From assembly GCF_006337125.1 (NCBI RefSeq), contig NZ_CP040887.1, positions 124,001 to 188,000 on the forward strand: a stretch of DNA of 64,000 nt, in the 5' to 3' direction. Origin of the DNA: Serinicoccus chungangensis (GTDB taxonomy: Bacteria; Actinomycetota; Actinomycetes; Actinomycetales; Dermatophilaceae). The first letter of the stretch is position 1; every line of letters begins with the position of its first letter. Below the pieces are notes generated by a model. It ran no database searches, was not told the DNA's origin, and saw only the letters and a program-made list of their open reading frames with translations. A program made the position numbers and the translations under genes. Shown here piece by piece: positions 1 through 7,229 of this stretch.

Positions 1-1299
1 GGCGACGCCCTTGCCGAGCCGGACGCCGGCGATCTCGCCGATCTCCTGGACGACGAAGCGCTGCAGCCGCACGCCGGTGTCCATCGTCGTCGCGGCGAAG
101 AGGATCGCGGTCGTCGCGAGGATGGTCGCCGACAGCGACTGGGGCAGGCCCAGGCCGCTCTCGACGATGGCGCCGCCCCCGGAGACGAAGGCGCCGACGC
201 TGCCCTGCCCGAAGGCCGAGTAGACCTCTTCCCAGGCCGCGAGCGTCTGGAATCCGGCGGTGGCCGCGATGATCGCGCCCAGCGCCAGCAGGCCCTCGCC
301 GACGGCGCCGAAGTACCCGACGAAGCGGGCGTCGCTCTCCTTGTCCAGCTGCTTGGAGCTGGTGCCGGAGCTGACCATGCCGTGGAACCCGGAGACGGCG
401 CCGCAGGCGATGGTGACGAAGAGCAGCGGGACGATCGAGGGGGTGCCCTCCGGCACGTTGCCGTTGACGGCCGGCGCGACGATCTCGGGGCGGGCCAGCA
501 GCACCGAGCCGTAGAGGATGCCCAGCGCGATGAACAGCTGGAGGCCGTTGATGTAGTCGCGCGGCTGCAGCAGCACCCAGACCGGCAGCATGGAGGCGAT
601 GCCGGCGTAGACGAAGAGCAGGATGATCCAGACCGCGTTGGCCGGCAGCCCGGCGACGGTCTCCGGCAGCGCGAGCGGCACCTGGTCGCCGACCCAGATG
701 AGCGCGTAGAGCGCGACGACGCCGACGACCGAGACCAGCGGCAGGCTCCAGCGCAGCCGGTAGATGGCCTGGCCGACGAGGAGCGCGACGAGCAGCGCGC
801 CCCAGGTGGGGATGACGGCCGTGGGGGTGCTGACGAGCAGGCCGGCGATGACCACCGCGAAGGCCGCGTTGACCATGAGGAGCAGCAGGAAGATGACGAC
901 GAGGAAGAGGTTGCGGCCGCGGGCGCCGATGTAGCGGCCCGACAGCGCCCCCATCGACTGGCCCTTGTTGCGGACCGAGGCCCACAGGGCGCCCAGGTCG
1001 TGCATGCCCGCGAAGAAGACGGTGCCGATGGTCACCCACAGGAAGGCCGGCAGCCAGCCCCAGATGACCGCGATGGCCGGGCCGACGATCGGCGCCGCGC
1101 CCGCGACGGAGGTGAAGTGGTGCCCCCACAGGACGTACTTGTTGGTGGGGACGTAGTCGACCCCGTCCTCGAGCTGGTGGGCCGGGGTCGGCCGGGAGTC
1201 GTCGAGGGCGTAGATCTTGGTGGCCAGGAAGCGCGAGTAGAGCGCGTACCCGGCCAGGATCATGGTCACCCCGATGAGGGCGAGGAGGAGCGAGTTCAT
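1..1299 (-). CDS. cstA: Carbon starvation protein CstA family transporter (3' truncated by window edge)
   Basis: CstA-family inner-membrane transporter, known for uptake of peptides (and pyruvate in some members) under carbon limitation. The 433 visible codons start at the ATG complementary to 1297-1299 and run off the left edge, so the C-terminal part is absent. The translation is a chain of hydrophobic helices with the family's N-terminal signature GHHFTSVAGAAPIVGPAIA, a GMHDLGALWASVRNKG loop, and a later CGAVSGFHGMVSSGTSSKQL segment typical of the CstA core. The 135 bp upstream separate it from the DUF4097 gene on the same strand, so it probably has its own promoter. The gene is identified from the family motifs; the substrate cannot be told from sequence. 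Confidence 0.93.
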   Translation of the reverse strand, partial: MNSLLLALIGVTMILAGYALYSRFLATKIYALDDSRPTPAHQLEDGVDYVPTNKYVLWGHHFTSVAGAAPIVGPAIAVIWGWLPAFLWVTIGTVFFAGMHDLGALWASVRNKGQSMGALSGRYIGARGRNLFLVVIFLLLLMVNAAFAVVIAGLLVSTPTAVIPTWGALLVALLVGQAIYRLRWSLPLVSVVGVVALYALIWVGDQVPLALPETVAGLPANAVWIILLFVYAGIASMLPVWVLLQPRDYINGLQLFIALGILYGSVLLARPEIVAPAVNGNVPEGTPSIVPLLFVTIACGAVSGFHGMVSSGTSSKQLDKESDARFVGYFGAVGEGLLALGAIIAATAGFQTLAAWEEVYSAFGQGSVGAFVSGGGAIVESGLGLPQSLSATILATTAILFAATTMDTGVRLQRFVVQEIGEIAGVRLGKGVA

Positions 1300-1434
1300 G
1301 GCGGTCTCCGTTGACGGCGCGGCACCTGGCGGCCTCAATCTACCCGACGCGTGCTCCTCGTGCGTCACTTCCGTCCCGTGCGCCACGAGGTATGCCGCGC
1401 CGCGCGGCACGGTGGGGTGACGCCGGGAGGACGG

Positions 1435-2211
1435 TCAGAGGGTCGGGGCGGGCGCGACCTCGATGTCACCGAGGGTCGTCTCGACGTCGATGACCGACGG
1501 GGCGTCCGGCGCCTCGTCCACGCGCACGTCCCGGTCACCCTGGCTGGTGGCGGTGGTCACGGCATACTCCTGCGACCCGGGCACCTCGACGTCGACGTCG
1601 CCGAGGGTCGTCCGCACCCGCAGCAGCTCCGGCGGCTCCTCACCGGTGTGCTGGACGGTGACGTGACCCGCCGTGCTGCGCACGACGGCGCGCGGGGGTG
1701 CGCCGGACAGGCTGATGTCGCCGGCGGTGACCTCCACCTGCACCTCACCGGTGCTGGTGACGTCGACGTCGCCGAAGGTCCCGTCGATCTCCAGCGCCGT
1801 GCCCGCCGGCACCCGCACGAGCAGGTCCTGGGAGCAGACGCCGAGGTTGCTGCCGGTGCAGGGCGCCTCGACCTGCACCGTCCCCGTGTCCGTCGCGGGG
1901 CTGGTGCTCACCCGCGGCCGGTTGAGCGTCCACCGGGCCGTGGCCGTGACGCTCGGCTCCTCGCCCGCCGCCAGCTCGCGCACCTCCACGTCCCCGCGGG
2001 GCGCCTGGAGCACGAGCCGGGTCATCGACGCGGGCAGCGCCGAGGTCTGCGAGCCCTCCTGCGTCATCATCGCGGGGGCGGTGCTGAGGGCGCCGCCGGC
2101 GACCAGGACCGCCGTCACCGCGCCCCCCACGGCCCGCAGCGCGGGGTAGGGCCGGCGCGCCCGCACGGCGCGTGCCTGCGCCCGGGCCGCGCTGCGGTCG
2201 GCGGCGCTCAC
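1435..2211 (-). CDS. DUF4097-type putative adhesin / surface protein
   Basis: 258-residue protein with a short basic N-terminus, one hydrophobic segment (about residues 22-45, signal anchor) and a repetitive beta-rich remainder of alternating D-V-x-V strands (GDVEVREL, FGDVDVTSTG, LGDVDVEVPG, LGDIEVAP). This pattern is typical of DUF4097/DUF4098 right-handed beta-solenoid proteins. I chose the GTG start at 2211 because it overlaps the stop of the upstream response regulator as GTGA; a longer ATG start at 2235 would overlap by 28 bp. It is the last gene of the kinase/regulator operon, so it is probably a cell-envelope output or modulator of that two-component system. Its biochemical function is unknown. 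Confidence 0.8.
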   Translation of the reverse strand: MSAADRSAARAQARAVRARRPYPALRAVGGAVTAVLVAGGALSTAPAMMTQEGSQTSALPASMTRLVLQAPRGDVEVRELAAGEEPSVTATARWTLNRPRVSTSPATDTGTVQVEAPCTGSNLGVCSQDLLVRVPAGTALEIDGTFGDVDVTSTGEVQVEVTAGDISLSGAPPRAVVRSTAGHVTVQHTGEEPPELLRVRTTLGDVDVEVPGSQEYAVTTATSQGDRDVRVDEAPDAPSVIDVETTLGDIEVAPAPTL

Positions 2212-2912
2212 CCCCCCTCCCCGTGCTCGAGCCACTGCAGGACGGCCAGCACCCGGCGGTGGTCGTCCTCGGTCGGCGGCAGGTCGAGCTTGCCGAAGAT
2301 GGAGGAGACGTTCTTCTCCACCGCGCCCTCGCCGATGAACAGCTCGCGGCTGATCGCGCTGTTGGTGCGCCCCTGCGCCATGAGCCTCATGACGTCGCGC
2401 TCCCGGGGGGTCAGCCGCTCCAGCGGGTCGACGTTGCGGGCCCGCGACATGAGCTGGGAGACGACCTCGGGGTCGAGGGCCGTCCCGCCCGCGGCGACGG
2501 TGCGCAGCGCCTCGACGAATTCCTGGGTGTCGGCCACCCGGTCCTTGAGCAGGTAGCCGACCCCGCGCGGGCGCCCGGCGAGCAGCTCGGTGGCGTAGCG
2601 CTCCTCGACGTACTGGCTCAGCACGACCACGGCGACCTCGGGCAGCTCGGCGCGCACGGCGAGGGCGGCCTGCAGCCCCTCGGCCGTGAAGGTCGGGGGC
2701 ATGCGCACGTCGACGACGACGAGGTCCGGGCGGTGCTCGCGCACCGAGCGGGCGAAGGTCTCGGCGTCCGGGCAGGCGTCGACCACGTCGAAGCCGGTGG
2801 CCCCGAGCAGCCGCACGATGCCGTCCCGCAGCAGCACCGAGTCCTCGGCGAGGATGACCCGCAACGGAGCCGGGGTGCCGGGCGCGGCCGCCGCCGGGGT
2901 GCCGGTGCTCAT
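2208..2912 (-). CDS. NarL/LuxR-family response regulator
   Basis: 234-residue cytoplasmic response regulator. An N-terminal receiver domain (about residues 18-135) contains the acidic pair AEDS, the phospho-acceptor Asp in VVVDVRMP and the conserved Lys in YLLKD. A C-terminal LuxR-type helix-turn-helix (about 165-225) has LTPRERDVMRLMAQGRTNSAI and the recognition helix VEKNVSSIFGKL. Its start ATG overlaps the stop of the histidine kinase (ATGA, 2909-2912), so kinase and regulator are translationally coupled partners. The DUF4097 gene follows with another 4-bp overlap and is a plausible target or accessory. The signal sensed is not evident. Confidence 0.94.
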   Translation of the reverse strand: MSTGTPAAAAPGTPAPLRVILAEDSVLLRDGIVRLLGATGFDVVDACPDAETFARSVREHRPDLVVVDVRMPPTFTAEGLQAALAVRAELPEVAVVVLSQYVEERYATELLAGRPRGVGYLLKDRVADTQEFVEALRTVAAGGTALDPEVVSQLMSRARNVDPLERLTPRERDVMRLMAQGRTNSAISRELFIGEGAVEKNVSSIFGKLDLPPTEDDHRRVLAVLQWLEHGEGG

Positions 2913-4339
2913 CGCGGCTCCCGGGTCCGCAGGGGCAGGGTGATCGCGACGGTGGTGCCGGTGCCGACGGGGGAGTGCACGTGCAGCTCGCCGTCGACGG
3001 CGCCGACCCGCTGGCGCAGCCCGGTGAGGCCGCTGCCGCCGCCCACGACCGCGCCGCCCGACCCGTCGTCGGTGACCGTGATCGCGAGCAGGTCCCCAGT
3101 GAGGCCGCGCGCGGTGCCGAGCTCGACCCCCGCGCGGGTGGCCCGCGCGTGCTTGGCGACGTTGGTGAGGGCCTCGGAGACGGAGAAGTAGGCGATGGCC
3201 TCGGTCGTCGGGTCCAGCCGGCCGGCGGGCAGCCGCGAGGTGACGGTGACCGGGACGGGGCTGCGGGCCGCGAGCGCCGAGACCGCGGCGTCCAGCCCGC
3301 GGTCGGTGAGGATGGGCGGGACGATGCCGCGGGCGACCTGCCGCATCTCGGTGATGGCCTCCTTGCTCGAGGCGTGCGCCTCGTCCAGCAGCTCGCGCAC
3401 CTGCCGGGCGGCCTCCGGGTCGTCGGGGTTGCGGTCCAGGGCGTCCCGCGCCAGGCCCAGCGTCATGGCCACCGAGACGAGGCGCTGCTGCGGCCCGTCG
3501 TGCAGGTCGCGCTCGATCCGTCGGCGCTCGGCCTCGACCGAGTCCAGGGTGTCCTCGCGCGAGGTGGTGAGGGTGTCGACCCGCTCGCTCATCCGGCGCA
3601 GCTGGGCCTGCGGGTCCTCGCCCACGAGCCACCGCGCGAGCACGACGTCGACGCTCGCCAGACCCCGCGCGACCCACGGCATGCCGAGCACGAGGACGAC
3701 GCCGACCAACCAGGCGAGCGTCATCCCCACCACGGAGTCGACCCGCAAGGTCCCGAGGACGGTGACGCCCCCGGCCACCGGCCCCCACAGCGGCAGGGTC
3801 GCGAGCAGGACGCCCTGGACGAGCAGGGCGAGGGTGAGGCCGCCGGCGACGAGCCCCCACAGCCCGTGCAGACCCACCCAGCCCAGAGCCCGCAGCCGTC
3901 GCTCGTCCAGGCCCAGGGCGCGGCGCCACCCCGGGGCGGTCGACGGCGCCCGCTGACCGATGTCCAGGCCGAGGAAGGCGGCGATGCGGTGGCGCTCCAG
4001 GACGGAGAGGCCGTAGGACCCCCAGATGGCCGGGACCAGCACCAGGACGCCGACACCGGCGCCGAGGACCCCGAAGAACCCGCCGATCGCCAGACCCGCC
4101 AGGGCCAGGGCCGCGACGGCGGTGAAGAGGCTCGTCACGAGGTAGCAGACGGTCCACCAGTGGTCGAGGAGGCGGGAGCCGCGCCGCGCCTCGGCGGCCC
4201 GTGCGGGTGGGCGACCGGGCGGGGAGGACAGGGCCGGGGCGTCGTCCTCGACGGTGTCGCCCGGACCGCTGACCAGCCGGGGCATGCGGGCCGGGTCGGC
4301 TCCCGGGGCCCCGGGGGCCTGCATCGACGGACTGCTCAT
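2909..4339 (-). CDS. Membrane sensor histidine kinase (HisKA_3 type)
   Basis: 476-residue kinase of the NarX/DesK class. After a proline-rich N-terminal tail there are four hydrophobic stretches (about residues 60-115 and 155-225) forming a membrane 'putative sensor' region without a large extracellular domain. A HisKA_3 dimerisation helix follows with RIERDLHDGPQQRL; the His at about residue 280 is the expected phosphorylation site. A HATPase_c domain at the C-terminus has EALTNVAKHARA (N box) and DDGSGG / GLTGLRQRV (G boxes). I prefer the ATG at 4339 because TACCGT lies 7 nt upstream, the spacing seen at other leaderless genes here; a GTG at 4348 would add three residues. It phosphorylates the overlapping NarL-type regulator. 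Confidence 0.94.
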   Translation of the reverse strand: MSSPSMQAPGAPGADPARMPRLVSGPGDTVEDDAPALSSPPGRPPARAAEARRGSRLLDHWWTVCYLVTSLFTAVAALALAGLAIGGFFGVLGAGVGVLVLVPAIWGSYGLSVLERHRIAAFLGLDIGQRAPSTAPGWRRALGLDERRLRALGWVGLHGLWGLVAGGLTLALLVQGVLLATLPLWGPVAGGVTVLGTLRVDSVVGMTLAWLVGVVLVLGMPWVARGLASVDVVLARWLVGEDPQAQLRRMSERVDTLTTSREDTLDSVEAERRRIERDLHDGPQQRLVSVAMTLGLARDALDRNPDDPEAARQVRELLDEAHASSKEAITEMRQVARGIVPPILTDRGLDAAVSALAARSPVPVTVTSRLPAGRLDPTTEAIAYFSVSEALTNVAKHARATRAGVELGTARGLTGDLLAITVTDDGSGGAVVGGGSGLTGLRQRVGAVDGELHVHSPVGTGTTVAITLPLRTREPR

Positions 4340-4346
4340 GCCGACC

Positions 4347-4352
4347 ACGGTA
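4347..4352 (-). promoter_or_regulatory. -10 box (TACCGT) of leaderless kinase operon promoter
   Basis: On the minus strand TACCGT is followed by exactly 7 nt and the ATG at 4339. There is no Shine-Dalgarno sequence. TANNNT placed 6-7 nt before a start codon is the known signature of actinobacterial leaderless transcription. Assignment is inference from position. Confidence 0.5.
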
Positions 4353-4431
4353 GCCAGGACCGTGACCCCCGGTCAGCCGGTGCGCCCCCGGGACGACGGG
4401 GGGATAACCCCCGCGTGCCCCGCTCGACCGG

Positions 4432-4460
4432 CCAGGGTGGGCGGTTCCCGCCTACCCTGG
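4432..4460 (+). promoter_or_regulatory. pxpA upstream hairpin containing a TACCCT -10 box
   Basis: CCAGGGTGGGCGG (4432-4444) and CCGCCTACCCTGG (4448-4460) form a 13-bp inverted repeat with one G-T mismatch and a 3-nt centre, ending 4 nt before the pxpA ATG. Within the right arm TACCCT (4453-4458) sits 6 nt before the ATG and no ribosome-binding site is present, so the transcript is probably leaderless. The dyad would then act as DNA, for instance as an operator over the -10 box, and not as an mRNA structure. Confidence 0.5.
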
Positions 4461-4464
4461 CGTC

Positions 4465-5223
4465 ATGCGCATCGACCTCAACGCCGACCTCGGGGAGTCC
4501 TTCGGGACGTGGACCCTCGGCGACGACGACGCGATGCTCGGTGTCGTCACCAGCGCCAACGTCGCCTGCGGCTTCCACGCCGGGGACGCTCGCACGCTGG
4601 AGCGGACGGTCGCGGCGGCGGCCGCGCGCGGGGTGGTCGTCGGTGCCCAGGTGTCCTACCGCGACCTCGCGGGGTTCGGTCGCCGTTTCGTCGACGTCGA
4701 TCCGGCGGACCTCGAGGCGGACGTGCTCTACCAGGTGGGGGCGCTGGAGGCGCTGTGCCGCGTGGCCGGGACCCGCGTGGCCTACGTCAAGCCGCACGGC
4801 GCGCTCTACCACGCCGTCGGGCGCCACGAGGGGCAGGCGCGGGCCCTGGTGAGTGCCCTGACCCGGTACGACGCCACGCTCCCCCTCCTGCACCAGGAGG
4901 GCTCGCTGGTGTCCCGGCTGGCGCAGGAGGCGGGGGTGCGGGTGGTCGCCGAGGCCTTCGCCGACCGGGGCTACCGCCCCGACGGCACCCTCGTGCCGCG
5001 CTCCGAGGACGGCGCGGTGCTGCACGACCCGGACGCCGTGGCCGCGCGGATGCTGCGCCTCGTGCGGGAGGGCGTGGTGGAGGCGGTGGACGGCGGCGAC
5101 GTGCCGGTGCGGGTCGCCTCGATCTGCACCCACGGCGACTCCCCGGGTGCGGTCGGGATGGCCCGGGCGGTGCGCGCGGCGCTGGAGGCGGACGGGGTCG
5201 AGCTGGCGGCGTTCGCCGGATGA
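4465..5223 (+). CDS. pxpA: 5-oxoprolinase subunit PxpA (LamB/YcsF family)
   Basis: 252-residue PxpA/YcsF protein. With PxpB and PxpC it forms the ATP-dependent prokaryotic 5-oxoprolinase, which opens pyroglutamate to glutamate in the cytosol. The family opening MRIDLNADLGESFG, followed by ANVACGFHAGD, GAQVSYRDLAGFGRR, VKPHGALYH and EAFADRGYRPDG, covers the expected motifs, and the length matches the family. Its stop (5221-5223) is only 7 bp from pxpB, and the A-B-C order is the standard operon. Start: ATG with an upstream TACCCT box and no ribosome-binding site, suggesting leaderless translation. Confidence 0.96.
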   Translation: MRIDLNADLGESFGTWTLGDDDAMLGVVTSANVACGFHAGDARTLERTVAAAAARGVVVGAQVSYRDLAGFGRRFVDVDPADLEADVLYQVGALEALCRVAGTRVAYVKPHGALYHAVGRHEGQARALVSALTRYDATLPLLHQEGSLVSRLAQEAGVRVVAEAFADRGYRPDGTLVPRSEDGAVLHDPDAVAARMLRLVREGVVEAVDGGDVPVRVASICTHGDSPGAVGMARAVRAALEADGVELAAFAG

Positions 5224-5230
5224 GGTGCTG

Positions 5231-5887
5231 ATGGAGGTCACGCTGCTGCCGATGGGCCGGGACGCGGTCCTCGTCGAGGTCGGGGGCACCGAGGAGGTCC
5301 TCGTGCTCGCGGACGCCCTGCGGACCGGGCGGCCGGAGGGCCCGCCCTGGGCGCGGACGGTCACCGAGGTCGTGCCGGCGGCCCGCACCCTGCTGCTGCG
5401 GGTGGCCGGCCCCGCCGACCTGCCGGCGGTGCGGGAGGGGCTGGTCGCCCTCGCCGCCGCCCTGGACGCCCCGGCGGACCTCGACGCGGCGACCCGCCAC
5501 GCCTCCGAGGACGCCGTGGTCGTCCCGGTCACCTACGACGGCGCCGACCTGGCGGAGGTGGCGCGGCTGACCGGCCTGGACGAGGACGAGGTGGTGCGGG
5601 CGCACACCGGGTCCACCTGGCGGGTCGGCTTCATCGGCTTCGCGCCCGGTTTCGCCTACCTCGTGGGCGGCGACGAGCGGCTGCACGTGCCGCGCCGCGA
5701 CACCCCGCGCACGGCGGTCCCGGCCGGGTCGGTGGGCCTGGCCGGCGAGTTCGGCGGCATCTACCCGCGGTCCTCGCCGGGCGGGTGGCAGCTCGTCGGC
5801 CGCACCGACGCCCCCCTGTGGGACGTCGACCGCGACCCGCCGGCGCTCCTGCGACCCGGCGCGACCGTCCGCTTCGAGGAGGTCTGA
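5231..5887 (+). CDS. pxpB: 5-oxoprolinase subunit PxpB (carboxyltransferase-like domain 1)
   Basis: 218-residue KipI/PxpB-type subunit (allophanate hydrolase subunit 1 fold). The central VGFIGFAPGFAYLVGGDERLH block and the late PAGSVGLAGEFGGIYP and GGWQLVGRTD motifs are the family hallmarks. Historically KipI homologues were annotated as kinase inhibitors; in a pxpA-B-C operon the oxoprolinase role is the better call. The ATG at 5231 gives the usual family N-terminus (MEVTLLPMGRDAVLVEV); a GTG at 5225 is also possible. The stop shares a base with the pxpC start (TGATG, 5885-5889), indicating translational coupling. Confidence 0.95.
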   Translation: MEVTLLPMGRDAVLVEVGGTEEVLVLADALRTGRPEGPPWARTVTEVVPAARTLLLRVAGPADLPAVREGLVALAAALDAPADLDAATRHASEDAVVVPVTYDGADLAEVARLTGLDEDEVVRAHTGSTWRVGFIGFAPGFAYLVGGDERLHVPRRDTPRTAVPAGSVGLAGEFGGIYPRSSPGGWQLVGRTDAPLWDVDRDPPALLRPGATVRFEEV

Positions 5888-6768
5888 TGCCGGCTCTCGA
5901 GGTGCTCGACGTCGGCCCCCTGGTCCTCGTGCAGGACCTGGGCCGACCCGGTCTGGCCGAGCTCGGCGTCGGGCGCTCCGGTGCCGCCGACCGGGGGGCG
6001 CACCGGCTGGGCGCTCGGATCCTGGCCCAGGACGAGGCGCTCGCCGGTCTGGAGGTGCTGCTCGGCGGGTGCCGGCTGCGCGCGCGCGGCGCGGTGACCG
6101 TCGCCATCACCGGCGCCGAGGCCCCCGCCTCCGTCGACGGACGGGCGGTCGGCTGGGGCGCACCCCTCCGCCTCGAGGACGGCCAGACCCTCCGGCTCGG
6201 GGCACCGACCTCGGGCCTGCGCACCTACCTCGCGGTGCGCGGCGGGCTCGACGTGCCCCCGGTCCTGGGCTCGCGCAGCCGGGACACGCTGGCCGCGCTG
6301 GGCCCGGAGCCCGTGCGCCCCGGCGACGTCCTGCCGGTCGGCCGGCCACCGGCAGAGCCCCCGACGGTCGACCAGGTGGCGCCCCCCGCGGATCCCCCCG
6401 CAGCCCTCCCGCTGCACCTCGCCCCGGGACCGCGCGGCGACTGGCTGGCTGACCTCGAGGCGCTCACCGCCCAGGTGTGGACGGTCAGCGACCGCTCCGA
6501 CCGGGTCGGCACCCGGCTCACCGGGCGGGCGCTGACCCGGGCACCGGCATACCGCGACCGCGAGCTGCCCAGCGAGCCGATGGTGCGGGGGTGCGTGCAG
6601 GTGCCCGCCGACGGGCAGCCCGTGGTCTTCGGGGCCGACCACCCGGTGACCGGCGGCTACCCGGTGGTCGCCGTCGTGGAGCCCGTGGACATGGACCGGC
6701 TCAGCCAGCTGGGCCCGGGGACGCAGGTGCGGCTGACGTGGGCCCAGCCCGGCCTCGCTCGTCCCTGA
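5887..6768 (+). CDS. pxpC: 5-oxoprolinase subunit PxpC (carboxyltransferase-like domain 2)
   Basis: 293-residue PxpC/KipA-type subunit (allophanate hydrolase subunit 2 fold), last gene of the 5-oxoprolinase operon. Diagnostic stretches are VLVQDLGRPGLAELGVGRSG near the N-terminus, TYLAVRGGLDVPPVLGSRSRDT mid-protein (shown here only as landmark words YLAVRGG and LGSRSRDT), SDRSDRVGTRLTG, and PVTGGYPVVAVV near the C-terminus. Length agrees with the family. The start overlaps the pxpB stop by one base. A strong hairpin terminator lies about 175 bp downstream. Confidence 0.95.
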   Translation: MPALEVLDVGPLVLVQDLGRPGLAELGVGRSGAADRGAHRLGARILAQDEALAGLEVLLGGCRLRARGAVTVAITGAEAPASVDGRAVGWGAPLRLEDGQTLRLGAPTSGLRTYLAVRGGLDVPPVLGSRSRDTLAALGPEPVRPGDVLPVGRPPAEPPTVDQVAPPADPPAALPLHLAPGPRGDWLADLEALTAQVWTVSDRSDRVGTRLTGRALTRAPAYRDRELPSEPMVRGCVQVPADGQPVVFGADHPVTGGYPVVAVVEPVDMDRLSQLGPGTQVRLTWAQPGLARP

Positions 6769-6786
6769 CCCCCGACCGGCCCTTCC

Positions 6787-6900
6787 GTGTGCGGTCGTGG
6801 CCCTGAGCGGGCCACCATCGCGCACAGAGGGGCCCTCCCGCCTCTGGCCCGGCCTCGGTCGTGTGCGGTCGTGGCCCTGGGAGGGCCACCATCGCGCACA
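6787..6900. repeat. Two copies of a 40-bp palindromic (REP-like) repeat
   Basis: Nearly identical 40-bp units occupy 6787-6826 and 6861-6900. Each begins GTGTGCGGTCGTGGCCCTG and ends GGGCCACCATCGCGCACA, differing only in the centre. Each unit folds on itself through TGTGCG/CGCACA and GTGGCCC/GGGCCAC with a symmetric internal bulge, like a REP element. They lie in the non-coding stretch after pxpC. Confidence 0.75.
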
Positions 6901-6942
6901 GGGGCGCCTGCCCGTCCCGGGTCAGGCCCCCGGACGCAGAGG

Positions 6943-6979
6943 AAGGGCGCGTCGGTCCCGTGACAGCCGACGCGCCCTT
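6943..6979 (+). terminator. Strong hairpin terminator after pxpABC
   Basis: AAGGGCGCGTCGG (6943-6955) and CCGACGCGCCCTT (6967-6979) are a perfect 13-bp inverted repeat with an 11-nt loop. There is no long U tract, as usual in high-GC actinobacteria. It is the likely end of the pxpABC transcript. Confidence 0.75.
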
Positions 6980-7229
6980 CTCGCCAGGCACACAACCCTC
7001 CCGATGACCTGTGATGGGCGCGCAGGGGGGTGTGCCCACCACCAGTCACATTGCGATCGTGCCTGATCGGCCCGACGTCACCGAGACGTGACGCCTGGTC
7101 GATGTCTCCACGCTAACGGGGTGACGGCAAAGGCCGGGTATGCCGCGGGTAAGGACTTGGTCAAGTCTGGGGCGGATGGGGTCGCCGGTGGCCGCGACGG
7201 GCCCGCCCGGGTGCGCGAGACTGCTGCGT
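6980..7229. other. Non-coding stretch before ligB
   Basis: The gap between pxpC and the ligase (6769-7229) holds the REP-like pair, the terminator and this tail. I see no convincing gene in it. GAGACT (7217-7222) lies 7 nt before the ligase ATG and could be a poor -10 box of a leaderless transcript; a GTATGCC heptamer lies at 7138-7144. Confidence 0.4.

Noticed and set aside
382-1314. Plus-strand open frame over the CstA gene
   Set aside because: Arg/Asp/Gln-rich antisense translation; the CstA frame has clear family motifs.
7140-7229. Upstream ATG extension of the DNA ligase
   Set aside because: Adds 30 residues unlike ligase N-termini; the ATG at 7230 gives the family start.
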